NCBI GenBank assembly: GCA_002408465.1
Contig: DHSM01000014.1
Location: forward strand, 91,920-155,919
Reading direction: 5' to 3'
DNA: 64,000 nt
Source: Firmicutes bacterium UBA5286
GTDB taxonomy: Bacteria > Bacillota > Proteinivoracia > UBA4975
Shown here: piece after piece, positions 9,417 to 17,778 of the stretch
Layout of the letters: each line of letters opens with the position of its first letter
Position numbering within the stretch: the stretch's first letter is position 1
Made by a program: the position numbers and the translations under genes
Notes under the pieces: generated by a model
Databases searched by the model: none
What the model saw: the letters and a program-made list of their open reading frames with translations, nothing else
Told to the model about the DNA's origin: nothing

Positions 9417-10196
9417 GTGGAGCAAATCGTTACTCAATTGATAGAGGCCCGCCATAAAGCCGGACTGAGTCTGGAGGATCTGCACAAGTTAACTATGATT
9501 CCCATCAGGCAATTAGAATTTCTGGAATCATATCAATTTGACGAGATTGGACCTTCAGTATATGTCAAAGGTTTTATCCGCAGGTATGCCCAAGAGGTTG
9601 GCATTGACCCTGACAGCCTTTGGCAGTTAGAGGCCAGCCTTTTGCCCCTGGCTTCTCCCGCCAGGCCCAGACACAGTCGTCAGCCTCTTAGAAATTATCT
9701 CATTCCCATTTTGCGCATTCTTGCCATTCTCGTTATTCTCTTCTTGGCGGGGGTATTGATCTATAAAGCAATTAGTTCATATCTGGATCCTGGTCCGCCA
9801 TCGCCGCCTGCGCCCCCTGGACAGCAGCAAGAGGACCCGAGCCCGCAGCCGGAACCTGAGCCGGAGCCCCAACCCGAACCGGAGCCTGAGGTGACTATTG
9901 AACCGGTTCAAGAGGATAATTCAGAGGCCATTTACTTGGTGCACAATGCCAAGTCCCTTGAGATTACTTTGGCCTTCAGTGGCAAGTGCTGGACCCGGAT
10001 GACTGTTGACGGGGAGAAAGCGGGGGAGAGGACCTTCACCACAGGCCAACAGCATCAATTGACCGCTGCTGGGACAGTGAGAATCAGGTTTGGGGCGCCC
10101 ATTAATGTCAGCGTTGCCGTCAACGGTGTTGCTGTAGAAATACCGGATATTCGCAAAGGTTTTAATTTGGAAATCAGGTTGGCGCCTGCCGAATGA
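9417..10196 (+). CDS. ymfM: RodZ-like membrane protein YmfM
   Basis: Domain order: an N-terminal helix-turn-helix (residues about 5-70, ARHKAGLSLEDLHKLTMI), one membrane segment (about 95-118), a linker with PEP repeats (about 135-160), and a C-terminal extracytoplasmic DUF4115 domain. This is the layout of RodZ, which ties the MreB cytoskeleton to the elongation machinery. The GTG start follows GAGGTGAG. It lies upstream of rimO and pgsA in one unit, as in many Clostridia. Confidence 0.86.
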   Translation: MEQIVTQLIEARHKAGLSLEDLHKLTMIPIRQLEFLESYQFDEIGPSVYVKGFIRRYAQEVGIDPDSLWQLEASLLPLASPARPRHSRQPLRNYLIPILRILAILVILFLAGVLIYKAISSYLDPGPPSPPAPPGQQQEDPSPQPEPEPEPQPEPEPEVTIEPVQEDNSEAIYLVHNAKSLEITLAFSGKCWTRMTVDGEKAGERTFTTGQQHQLTAAGTVRIRFGAPINVSVAVNGVAVEIPDIRKGFNLEIRLAPAE

Positions 10197-10212
10197 TTAT
10201 GGGAGAGTGGCT

Positions 10213-11520
10213 ATGGACAGAATTGCAGTCGTAAACTTGGGTTGTCCGAAAAACCAAATTGATGCCGAGACCATGTCAGGTATATTGGCAGAAAAGGGAT
10301 ACCAACTCACCGGACGGCCGGAAACGGCAGATATTATTGTGGTGAATACCTGCAGCTTTATTGACAAAGCCCGGCAGGAGTCAATTGATCAAATTCTCGC
10401 AATGGCTGAATATAAAAAAAAGGGGCGCTGCCGCCAGTTGCTGGTTACAGGCTGTCTCGCCCAAATGCATCATAAGGAATTGGCCAAAGAGATGCCTGAG
10501 GTTGACGGTTTTTTGGGAACGGGGAGCGTGGATCAAATCCTCGATCTCTTGGGGGGAAAAAGGGCGATTATTTCTTCTCCTGAAATGTATGACGGCCTGG
10601 CAGAGACCAAGCGCCTGCTCTCGACCTACCCCTACGGGTATTTAAAAATCGCCGAAGGCTGCAATAACTGGTGTTCATATTGCGTCATCCCCCAGTTGAG
10701 AGGCCGCTTGCGCAGCAAGGAGCGGAGCCAGGTACTTACCGAGGCCCGCTCGCTGGTGGAAAAGGGCATCAGAGAGATTATTCTCATCGCCCAGGATACT
10801 TCTCAGTATGGACTGGACATTAATGGCAAAAGCCAGTTGCCTGAGCTCTTGCTGGATTTGGAAAAAATTCCCGGCATCAACTGGATTCGATTGCTCTATT
10901 GTTATCCCGACCACATTACAGATGAGCTCATCGATGTATTTGCTGCCTCTGCCAAGCTTTGTCGTTACCTGGATATACCCCTTCAGCACAGCCATCCCGC
11001 TATTTTGCACAGCATGGGCCGCAAGCACAGTGGCGAGGGGGCCCGGGAGCTTATTCAGAAGCTGCGCCAGCGTGTGCCCGGCATTGCCTTAAGAACTACC
11101 TTTATTGTTGGCTATCCCGGCGAAACCCCGGAGCATTTTCAAGACCTGTTAGATTTTGTCCGCTGGGCAGAATTTGATCACCTAGGCGCATTTATATATT
11201 CCCGGGAGGAGGGGACCAGAGCGGCGGCGATAAAGGCCCAGGTTCCTGCCCGCATAAAAAACAGCCGCTATCATCAGCTGATGGCGCTGCAGCAACAGAT
11301 TGTCTTGGAGCGCAACCAGCAGTTGCTGGGAAGAAAGTTTACTGTCCTCATTGATTCAGTTCGGAGCGGCCTGGCCTATGGCCGCAGTTACCGGGAAGCG
11401 CCTGAAATTGACAGCAACATTATTTTTCCAGCCATCGCAAATAAAATCGGAGATTTTGTGCGAATAAGATGCTCCAGCCGCGATGGATATGACCTTTTGG
11501 GAGAGATTGACAATGAATAG
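10213..11520 (+). CDS. rimO: Ribosomal protein S12 methylthiotransferase
   Basis: A radical SAM methylthiotransferase that modifies an aspartate of ribosomal protein S12. The N-terminal domain has the three cluster cysteines (NLGCPKN, VNTCSF, TGCLAQ). The radical SAM triad is CNNWCSYC (Cys150, 154, 157). A C-terminal TRAM domain ends the 435-residue chain. GGGAGAG at 10201 favours the ATG at 10213 over the in-frame GTG at 10207. Its stop overlaps the pgsA start. The window's other methylthiotransferase at 40429 is MiaB. Confidence 0.93.
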   Translation: MDRIAVVNLGCPKNQIDAETMSGILAEKGYQLTGRPETADIIVVNTCSFIDKARQESIDQILAMAEYKKKGRCRQLLVTGCLAQMHHKELAKEMPEVDGFLGTGSVDQILDLLGGKRAIISSPEMYDGLAETKRLLSTYPYGYLKIAEGCNNWCSYCVIPQLRGRLRSKERSQVLTEARSLVEKGIREIILIAQDTSQYGLDINGKSQLPELLLDLEKIPGINWIRLLYCYPDHITDELIDVFAASAKLCRYLDIPLQHSHPAILHSMGRKHSGEGARELIQKLRQRVPGIALRTTFIVGYPGETPEHFQDLLDFVRWAEFDHLGAFIYSREEGTRAAAIKAQVPARIKNSRYHQLMALQQQIVLERNQQLLGRKFTVLIDSVRSGLAYGRSYREAPEIDSNIIFPAIANKIGDFVRIRCSSRDGYDLLGEIDNE

Positions 11521-12094
11521 CGTAGCAAACAAAATTACAGTTGCCCGGATTTTCCTGTCCCCTCTATTTATTATTATTTTCTTGCTGCCCATTCCCTATC
11601 GGGAGTTCTGGGCCGCCCTGCTTTTTGTCATCGCTGCCAGTTCCGACGGCCTGGATGGCTACCTTGCCCGAAAGAGCAAGACGGTAACCACTTTTGGCAA
11701 ATTTCTTGATCCTCTTGCCGACAAGCTGTTGGTCTCTGCAGCGCTTATTACCCTGACCTGGCTAAAGCTTGCGGGTCCCTTGGCAGTATTTATTATCATC
11801 AGCCGGGAGTTTGCAGTTACTGGTCTGCGGGTAATCGCCGCCAGCCAGGGCTTGGTCATCGCAGCCAGCAAGCTGGGAAAGGCCAAGACATTGTCCCAAA
11901 TTATCGCCGTCACTTCCATAACCCTCAACGCGGGGCTTGCCACAGGTGATTCCTGGCTCCATAAAATCTTAGGCTTTTTACCCATGGAGCTTATTTCCCA
12001 GACAGCATTGATAGTTGCAGTCATCATGACTCTAGTTTCAGGATTAGACTACTTTATAAAAAATTCTCACGTTTTTAAAAAAGGATTGGTTTAA
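11513..12094 (+). CDS. pgsA: CDP-diacylglycerol-glycerol-3-phosphate 3-phosphatidyltransferase
   Basis: Makes phosphatidylglycerol phosphate for acidic phospholipids. The CDP-alcohol phosphatidyltransferase motif is seen as SDGLDGYLARKS with FGKFLDPLADK, providing the DG-AR-G-D-D residues. It is 193 residues with about five membrane segments. The ATG at 11513 lies inside the last codons of rimO and has GGGAGAG upstream. A strong terminator closes the ymfK-ymfM-rimO-pgsA unit. Confidence 0.95.
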   Translation: MNSVANKITVARIFLSPLFIIIFLLPIPYREFWAALLFVIAASSDGLDGYLARKSKTVTTFGKFLDPLADKLLVSAALITLTWLKLAGPLAVFIIISREFAVTGLRVIAASQGLVIAASKLGKAKTLSQIIAVTSITLNAGLATGDSWLHKILGFLPMELISQTALIVAVIMTLVSGLDYFIKNSHVFKKGLV

Positions 12095-12110
12095 GTCCAA
12101 TCCTTTTTTT
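12080..12110 (+). terminator. Intrinsic terminator after pgsA
   Basis: GGATTGG and CCAATCC pair around TTTAAGT and are followed by seven T residues. The stem overlaps the pgsA stop codon. Confidence 0.9.
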
Positions 12111-12134
12111 GTTATTAAAAATAGAACGCTGCCA

Positions 12135-12143
12135 TGTTATAAT
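12135..12143 (+). promoter_or_regulatory. Extended -10 promoter
   Basis: TG-T-TATAAT, an extended -10 element, lies 30 bases upstream of the gene at 12173 and just after the pgsA terminator. No good -35 is present, which is usual for extended -10 promoters. Confidence 0.6.
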
Positions 12144-12172
12144 GTTTTATGTAAACCAGGAGGTGGATGCTA

Positions 12173-12661
12173 ATGCTGCGATGGAAACTCTTTGTGCCAT
12201 TGGCAGTGGTTTTGACATTGCTGGGAATGTTGGGCAGCAAGTACTGGTCTGCATCAGCATCTCACCGGCAAATTTTGGCGCTGGAACAAGCTAGTACCGC
12301 TGAGATTGCAGCAGAGGAGGAAGCGGTTATAATCAGCTTAACCGTTAACGGCGACCTGGAAGATTTGCTGGCTGAACTAGATGCCGTTGAAGTGGAAGCT
12401 ATTCTTGCTGACAGGAATCTAAAACTGCAAAGAACTGAAACTCAGCCTGTGGATACTATTCTTGTCCGGCAAACTGATTTGATTTTGGCCCAAGCGGTAG
12501 CTACCCGGGAATACTATTCAGCCAGCCTGCAGCTCCAGGAGTTGGCGGAAGAGCGGGGATACCGTTCTGCCCTTGTGATCTGGGGGGAAAGAGTGGTCGC
12601 AGAGGTAGGAAATGAAAAGACTAGCTATATAGCCCAGCAGGCAATGGGGGTGAATCCATGA
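12173..12661 (+). CDS. Membrane-anchored protein of unknown function
   Basis: I do not recognise this 162-residue protein. It has one N-terminal hydrophobic segment (residues about 5-22) and an acidic, helix-rich remainder (for example EEEAVI, LEDLLAELDAVEVEAI), so it is probably anchored with the bulk outside. AGGAGGTG at 12158 favours the start at 12173 over 12167. Its stop overlaps the start of the FtsH-like protease by four bases, so the two are translationally coupled. It may be a partner, adaptor or substrate of that protease. Confidence 0.6.
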   Translation: MLRWKLFVPLAVVLTLLGMLGSKYWSASASHRQILALEQASTAEIAAEEEAVIISLTVNGDLEDLLAELDAVEVEAILADRNLKLQRTETQPVDTILVRQTDLILAQAVATREYYSASLQLQELAEERGYRSALVIWGERVVAEVGNEKTSYIAQQAMGVNP

Positions 12662-14127
12662 AAGAAATAGGCGCGGCTGTTTTAGTGGCCGCTTTGGCGG
12701 TAATGGCAATTAACGGCATCAACATCCTGCCCTATATATTAGTGTCTGTCATTGGCCTGATGCTGATTACTCGCTTTGAACTCCTTGATAAAATCGGCAA
12801 TGGCAGCAAGCATATCAAGGACAAGAGCGCTCTTTCGGAAATCAGTTTTGATTCGGTTGGGGGCCAGGATGATGCCAAGCATGATCTCATGGAGGCTTTG
12901 TCACTTTTGAAAAGCTCCTATAGCAGCAAGCTGCTTGGGATTAAGCCTCTAGGGGGCATTTTGCTCCAGGGGCCACCGGGAACGGGCAAGACTTTGATGG
13001 CCAGGGCGGCCGCCAACTTTACTGATTCCGTCTTTGTTGCCGCTGCCGGCAGTGAATTCGTGGAAATGTACGCGGGAGTAGGCGCCAAGCGGGTGAGGGA
13101 TTTATTTAGCAAGGCACGCCGCCTGGCGCACAGAAACGGCAGGGATTCGGCCTTGGTCTTTATTGATGAAATGGATGTGGTGGGGGCGAAAAGAGGCAAA
13201 GTCGAAAGCCATATGGAGTATGACCAGACCCTTAACCAACTGCTGGTAGAACTTGACGGCATCGAAGATATGCAGGATGTAAAACTCTTTGTCCTGGGTG
13301 CCACCAACAGGGCTGACCTTTTGGATGATGCCCTTCTTCGTCCCGGACGTTTTGACAGAATTGTCGAGATCGGCTTGCCGGATTTGGATGGCAGATTGGC
13401 TATACTCAAGATCCACTGCCAGGGCAAACCCCTGGGAAGTGACGTGGATTTGGAGGATATAGCTCACCAGACTTATGGCTTTTCCGGGGCCCACCTGGCA
13501 AATCTAGCAAATGAAGCGGCAATTCAAGCAATGCGCCGGGGTGATGACTGCATTGGGCAAAAAGATTTTCTCGAATCCATCGACAAGGTTCAGTTAGGCG
13601 GTGTCCGGGAAGGACTGCTTTCAGCTACAGAAAAACAGCGAGTGGCATTTCATGAATCGGGCCACGCTCTCATCAGTGAAATATGCTTCCCCGGTTCGGT
13701 ATCAACTGTTACGGTGGTGCCTAGATCAAAGACCCTTGGCTTTATTCGGCAAAAGGAAAGCGTTGCCCCGGTCCTGCAGACAGAATCCTATTTGAAAAAA
13801 CAATTATGTGTGCTCCTGGCTGGGGGCGCTGCTGAAGAACTGGTTTTTGGCGAACGCAGCACTGGCGCTGCCAACGATTATCAGCGGGCGGTAGAAATTG
13901 CTGAAAATATTATTGCCCACGGGCTGTCCAGATTGGGTATAATAAATATGAACTATGTGGACAATCGGGAGCTCAGCCTGGTTAGCGGCGAAATCATCGA
14001 GGAGAGCCGTGCCAAAGTGGCGGACACGCTTGCGGGGCAACAAGCAGTCCTTAACGCAGTGGCCGAAATTTTGGCTGAGCGGGAACGGATATCCGGAGAA
14101 GAATTCCGCAGAATTTTGCATAACTGA
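12658..14127 (+). CDS. FtsH-like membrane AAA zinc protease
   Basis: A 489-residue relative of FtsH. The N-terminus has closely spaced membrane segments (residues about 5-45) without the large periplasmic-type domain of normal FtsH. Next come Walker A GPPGTGKT (about 105-112), Walker B ALVFIDEMD, the second region of homology (ATNRADLLDDALLRPGRFD) and the zinc site HESGH (His332, Glu333, His336). It is shorter than housekeeping FtsH (about 600 residues or more), so it is probably a specialised paralogue. It is coupled to the unknown membrane protein upstream. Substrate unknown. Confidence 0.85.
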   Translation: MKEIGAAVLVAALAVMAINGINILPYILVSVIGLMLITRFELLDKIGNGSKHIKDKSALSEISFDSVGGQDDAKHDLMEALSLLKSSYSSKLLGIKPLGGILLQGPPGTGKTLMARAAANFTDSVFVAAAGSEFVEMYAGVGAKRVRDLFSKARRLAHRNGRDSALVFIDEMDVVGAKRGKVESHMEYDQTLNQLLVELDGIEDMQDVKLFVLGATNRADLLDDALLRPGRFDRIVEIGLPDLDGRLAILKIHCQGKPLGSDVDLEDIAHQTYGFSGAHLANLANEAAIQAMRRGDDCIGQKDFLESIDKVQLGGVREGLLSATEKQRVAFHESGHALISEICFPGSVSTVTVVPRSKTLGFIRQKESVAPVLQTESYLKKQLCVLLAGGAAEELVFGERSTGAANDYQRAVEIAENIIAHGLSRLGIINMNYVDNRELSLVSGEIIEESRAKVADTLAGQQAVLNAVAEILAERERISGEEFRRILHN

Positions 14128-14150
14128 TAAGCCTGATTCAGGCTTATCAG
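14124..14150. other. Perfect inverted repeat between the protease gene and pncC
   Basis: CTGATAAGCCTGA and its exact complement (13 + 1 + 13 bases) start at the last codons of the protease gene. There is no T-run on either side, so it may be a processing or stability hairpin or a protein-binding site rather than a terminator. Confidence 0.5.
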
Positions 14151-14173
14151 TACATAACAGGGAGGAAAAGTCC

Positions 14174-14659
14174 ATGAGGCAGCTAGAAAGGTCTGAAAAG
14201 TTAGTGCAACTGCTGGCAGAACACCGTCTTTCCCTAGCTTTGGCAGAATCATGTACCGGTGGCAGCATTGCAGGCCTGATCACTGATATTCCCGGAGCCA
14301 GCCAGGTCTTCGCCGGCGGGGTGGTGGCCTATACCCCTGAAGCTAAGACAAGTCTTTTGGGGCTGGTTGCCGCAGAGCTGCCTCCTGGATGCATAGGCGC
14401 AGAGTTGACAAAGGCGATGGCTGTTAGAGTCATGTCCCGGCTGAGGACAGATTTGGCCCTTGCCATTACTGGCGCCCTGGGCCCCACAAGTCCTGAGAGC
14501 ATCCAAGTTGGAGAAGTGTACATAAGCATTGTCGGTTTAGGTCAGCAAGAGGTGAAGAAGTTTATTTTTGCCGGAGACAGGCAGACTATAAAGGATGCGG
14601 CTGTGGCTGCAAGCATTGATAATCTGCTGGCGTACATTGCGAGGTGGTACGTTGCCTGA
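14174..14659 (+). CDS. pncC: Nicotinamide-nucleotide amidohydrolase (CinA C-terminal domain)
   Basis: A 161-residue stand-alone CinA C-terminal domain, which deamidates nicotinamide mononucleotide to recycle pyridine nucleotides. The motif LALAESCTGGSIAG near residue 22 carries the catalytic Ser and Thr, and AITGALGP is also typical. The N-terminal MoaB-like domain of full CinA (about 410 residues in Bacillus) is absent. The place before recA matches the Bacillus cinA-recA order. The start is fixed by GGGAGGA at 14160. Confidence 0.87.
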   Translation: MRQLERSEKLVQLLAEHRLSLALAESCTGGSIAGLITDIPGASQVFAGGVVAYTPEAKTSLLGLVAAELPPGCIGAELTKAMAVRVMSRLRTDLALAITGALGPTSPESIQVGEVYISIVGLGQQEVKKFIFAGDRQTIKDAAVAASIDNLLAYIARWYVA

Positions 14660-16073
14660 ATCCTCCGGCATTCTCAGGCCTGCCCTTGTAGGGATACTGG
14701 GCGCGCTGCTTTTAGTTTCGGTCTTGTCTTCTCAGGACATATCTGTCCGGGCCTTGGATTTCACCTTGAGCTTGGGGCTTGATTGGGGATATACAGAGCT
14801 TGCCATACCCCCTTTGGGAACAATCAGGGCCAAGACTCATCAGACTCCCCTGAAATTCAGCATCAGTTTAAAGGATATCAATCTGGAAAGATTAAAGAAC
14901 ATGATTGCTCAGGAACCTGAAGGAATTTATGCTGAGCTGGTAGCCTCTTTCCGCTATCAAATCAGCTTATTTTTAGTGCGGATACTGATAATAGCCCTAT
15001 TGGGGGGGCTTGTCAGCGGTTATATCCTGTTTAGAAGGCCTAAGCAGGCCTTGTTGGCAGGTCTGGCAGGGCTTGTCGTCTTCGCCCTCTTAATTGGCGC
15101 CTCGATATTAACTTATAATGAAAAGGCCTTCAGAGAACCAGAATATAAAGGTATAGTGGAAGCTGCGCCCTGGCTGCTGAAGGTGGCAGATGACGCTCTG
15201 GTGGCGGTAGAAAAGCTGGATGTCAAGCTAAAAGTCATCGCCACCAATCTAATGCTGATGTTTGAGTCTCTCAGCCTGGTGGGGGCGGAAGAGGCAACCT
15301 ATGAGGGCGAACTCAAAATTCTCCATGTCTCTGACATCCATAATAATCCCCTGGGGGTTTCCTTGGCTTCACAGATGGCATCCGCTTTTAAGGCGGATAT
15401 AATTATTGACACCGGGGATGCGACGGATTATGGCACCCCCATTGAGGGGGAATTGGTGCGCAACATTAGTGAAAGCAAGCTTCCTTGGATCTTTGTGCCT
15501 GGAAACCATGATTCACCCGCGGTGGTGCAAGAGCTGAAAGAGCTGGAAAATGTCACTGTGCTGGAAGCCGGTTTGGTCTCCTTTGAGCAGTTTGACCTGA
15601 CCATAGCCGGGATTGCCGACCCTGCTGCCGGGGATACCGACATGCGCGTGCCCACCCGGGAAGAATACAAGGACGCCGCTGCCCAGCTGCAGATTATTAT
15701 CGGCCAGTCAGAGCGTAAGCCCTCCATCGTCATCGCCCACCATATCTCTATTGTTGAGGAATTTACCCATTGGCCGGTTACTTTGCTTCACGGCCACAGC
15801 CACAGGGTCAATATTCGCAACTTGGGCCAGGCAGTATTAATCGACGCCGGCACAACTGGAGGCGCCGGCATCAGAGGGCTTATAACCACTGAACAGATTC
15901 CCTATACCATGGTTCTGCTGCATATGAAGCGTCATGGGGAAGATTGGCTGGCGACTGCTGCCGATATCATTACCATCAACCAGCGGAATGCCGGTTTTAT
16001 TCTTGAGCGCAAGCTGCTGGCTCAGCCCATGGAACTTCAGGCAGAAGATTTAGAAGAGAGTCCCGGGGGATAG
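14652..16073 (+). CDS. Membrane-anchored calcineurin-like metallophosphoesterase
   Basis: A 473-residue protein. The N-terminal third has about three hydrophobic segments (near residues 10-28, 110-130 and 138-160). The C-terminal half is a metallophosphoesterase with the complete metal motifs LHVSDIHNN, IDTGDATD, VPGNHD, VIAHH and LHGHSHR. The TTG start at 14652 overlaps the pncC stop and has GAGGTGG upstream. The substrate cannot be read from sequence. It lies between pncC and recA, ending 28 bases before the recA promoter. Confidence 0.82.
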   Translation: MPESSGILRPALVGILGALLLVSVLSSQDISVRALDFTLSLGLDWGYTELAIPPLGTIRAKTHQTPLKFSISLKDINLERLKNMIAQEPEGIYAELVASFRYQISLFLVRILIIALLGGLVSGYILFRRPKQALLAGLAGLVVFALLIGASILTYNEKAFREPEYKGIVEAAPWLLKVADDALVAVEKLDVKLKVIATNLMLMFESLSLVGAEEATYEGELKILHVSDIHNNPLGVSLASQMASAFKADIIIDTGDATDYGTPIEGELVRNISESKLPWIFVPGNHDSPAVVQELKELENVTVLEAGLVSFEQFDLTIAGIADPAAGDTDMRVPTREEYKDAAAQLQIIIGQSERKPSIVIAHHISIVEEFTHWPVTLLHGHSHRVNIRNLGQAVLIDAGTTGGAGIRGLITTEQIPYTMVLLHMKRHGEDWLATAADIITINQRNAGFILERKLLAQPMELQAEDLEESPGG

Positions 16074-16100
16074 TCCGGCAGGAAGATTAATTCTCAGGTA

Positions 16101-16129
16101 TTGCCAGAGGCGAATAAATGTTCTATAAT
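16101..16129 (+). promoter_or_regulatory. recA promoter
   Basis: TTGCCA and TATAAT are separated by exactly 17 bases, 33 bases upstream of the recA start. The spacer contains a LexA box, described separately. Confidence 0.8.
16111..16124. promoter_or_regulatory. LexA (SOS) box in the recA promoter
   Basis: CGAAT-AAAT-GTTCT matches the Gram-positive LexA consensus CGAAC-N4-GTTCG at 8 of 10 positions and keeps the GAA/TTC core. It sits between -35 and -10, where bound LexA would block RNA polymerase. The lexA gene is in this window at 51507. Confidence 0.75.
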
Positions 16130-16161
16130 TATGGTAAATATGCTTGGGGAGGTTGGCCTTA

Positions 16162-17175
16162 TTGGAAAGACAAAAGGCTCTGGATATTGCAATCCAACAG
16201 ATTGAGCGCCAGTTTGGCAAGGGCTCGATAATGAAACTGGGGGAAGATACTTCACTAAACGTCTCGGTTATCTCCAGCGGCTGCCTGGCTCTGGATATTG
16301 CTCTGGGCGCCGGTGGATTTCCCCGGGGCCGGGTAGTAGAGATCTTTGGTCCCGAGTCTTCAGGCAAGACTACTGTTGCTTTGCATTTGGTAGCTGAAGC
16401 TCAAAGGCTGGGAGGCAATGCCGCTTTTATCGACGCTGAGCATGCTCTCGATCCGGTATACGCCAAAAATCTTGGTGTAAATGTGGACGAGCTCTATGTT
16501 TCCCAACCAGATACAGGGGAACAGGCCTTAGAAATTGCTGAAGCCCTGGTGCGCAGCAATGCAATTGATGTAGTGGTTATCGACTCGGTGGCGGCCTTGG
16601 TCCCTAAGGCCGAGATAGAAGGGGAGATGGGGGATTCCCATGTGGGCCTGCAAGCCCGCCTCATGTCTCAAGCCCTGCGCAAACTGTCCGGGGCAATCAG
16701 CAAGTCTAAAACCGTTGCTGTCTTTATCAATCAGATCAGAGAAAAAGTTGGCATAATGTTTGGCAATCCCGAAGTTACTCCCGGGGGCAGGGCGCTCAAG
16801 TTCTATTCCACAGTGCGCCTGGACATCCGCAGAATTGAGACTCTCAAGCAGGGCAATGAAATGATTGGCAACAGGACTAGAGCCAAGGTTGTCAAGAATA
16901 AAATCGCCCCTCCTTTCCGGCAGGCTGAGTTTGACATTATGTATGGAGAGGGCATTTCTCGAGAAGGGTCAATCTTAGATACCGCCGCTGAGCTGGATAT
17001 TATCAGCAAAAGCGGCGCCTGGTACTCCCTGGATTCTGAAAGGCTTGGCCAGGGGCGGGAAAATGCCAAGCAATTTTTGCGGGACAATCCTGAAATCACC
17101 GATAAAATTGAACTGAAAGTTCGCGAGCATTTCCATCTCCCCCCACACAAGTTGGTCAGCGAGCAGGAAGAGTAG
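16162..17175 (+). CDS. recA: Recombinase A
   Basis: RecA drives homologous recombination and acts as co-protease for LexA. It is 337 residues. Walker A is GPESSGKTT near residue 63, Walker B-type VVVIDSVAAL follows, and FINQIREKVGIMFGNPE covers the L2 region. The start is the TTG at 16162, giving MERQKALDIAIQ, because GGGGAGG lies 9 bases upstream; an in-frame TTG at 16144 overlaps that site. recX follows immediately. Confidence 0.97.
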   Translation: MERQKALDIAIQQIERQFGKGSIMKLGEDTSLNVSVISSGCLALDIALGAGGFPRGRVVEIFGPESSGKTTVALHLVAEAQRLGGNAAFIDAEHALDPVYAKNLGVNVDELYVSQPDTGEQALEIAEALVRSNAIDVVVIDSVAALVPKAEIEGEMGDSHVGLQARLMSQALRKLSGAISKSKTVAVFINQIREKVGIMFGNPEVTPGGRALKFYSTVRLDIRRIETLKQGNEMIGNRTRAKVVKNKIAPPFRQAEFDIMYGEGISREGSILDTAAELDIISKSGAWYSLDSERLGQGRENAKQFLRDNPEITDKIELKVREHFHLPPHKLVSEQEE

Positions 17176-17619
17176 ATGGCCGGGGCCTTTTCCCGGGCTT
17201 TGAATTACCTTACTGCCCGCAGCAGGACGGTGAAAGAGACCACTGACTATCTGCTCCGCAAAGGCTTTTCCCCTGAGGAAACTGGCCAGGCCGTCGCCCG
17301 CCTGCTGGAGCTGGATTTGCTCAATGATAAAAAGACAGCAGTGCAATGGGTGGAATACTGCATGCGCTGCAAGCCCAGGGGAAGGGATCGCCTCAGCCGG
17401 GAGCTGCTTTCCCGAGGCGTGGACAGGGCAATTATTGAAGAAACTTTAGAAATGCTGGACGAGGACGCCGAGTTTGAATTAGCTATGCAGCTGCTCTCAC
17501 CCCGCCCTGTCAGCCAATGGCCCGAGAACAAATTATACCGGTTCCTGCGCTACCGGGGCTTTTCTTTCCCAATCATCGAACGGGTCAAGTTATATTATGA
17601 AAACTTGACATGGGAGTAA
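17176..17619 (+). CDS. recX: RecA-modulating protein RecX
   Basis: A 147-residue RecX, which binds along RecA filaments and tunes their activity. The three-helix repeats are visible, for example ALNYLTARSRTVKETTDYLLRK cut in the usual place, then LLELDLLNDKKTAVQWVEYC. The ATG is the first base after the recA stop, so the gene shares the LexA-controlled transcript. Confidence 0.88.
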   Translation: MAGAFSRALNYLTARSRTVKETTDYLLRKGFSPEETGQAVARLLELDLLNDKKTAVQWVEYCMRCKPRGRDRLSRELLSRGVDRAIIEETLEMLDEDAEFELAMQLLSPRPVSQWPENKLYRFLRYRGFSFPIIERVKLYYENLTWE

Positions 17620-17695
17620 CAAAGTATTAAAATTAAAAGTGGTATTTCCACAAAATTACTCCATTTTCTGCCCCTGGTGGCATTGATGCATAAAC

Positions 17696-17732
17696 AAGGA
17701 TAATGTTGCACTGTAGGGATTTATCCTTTTTT
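17696..17732 (+). terminator. Terminator after recA-recX
   Basis: AAGGATAA and TTATCCTT pair across a 17-base loop and end in a run of six T residues. A second short hairpin (GCCAGG/CCTGGC, 17744-17761) follows before rny. Confidence 0.65.
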
Positions 17733-17778
17733 ATAAATTTTAGGCCAGGGGAGAGCCTGGCTTATTTTAATTGAGGAG

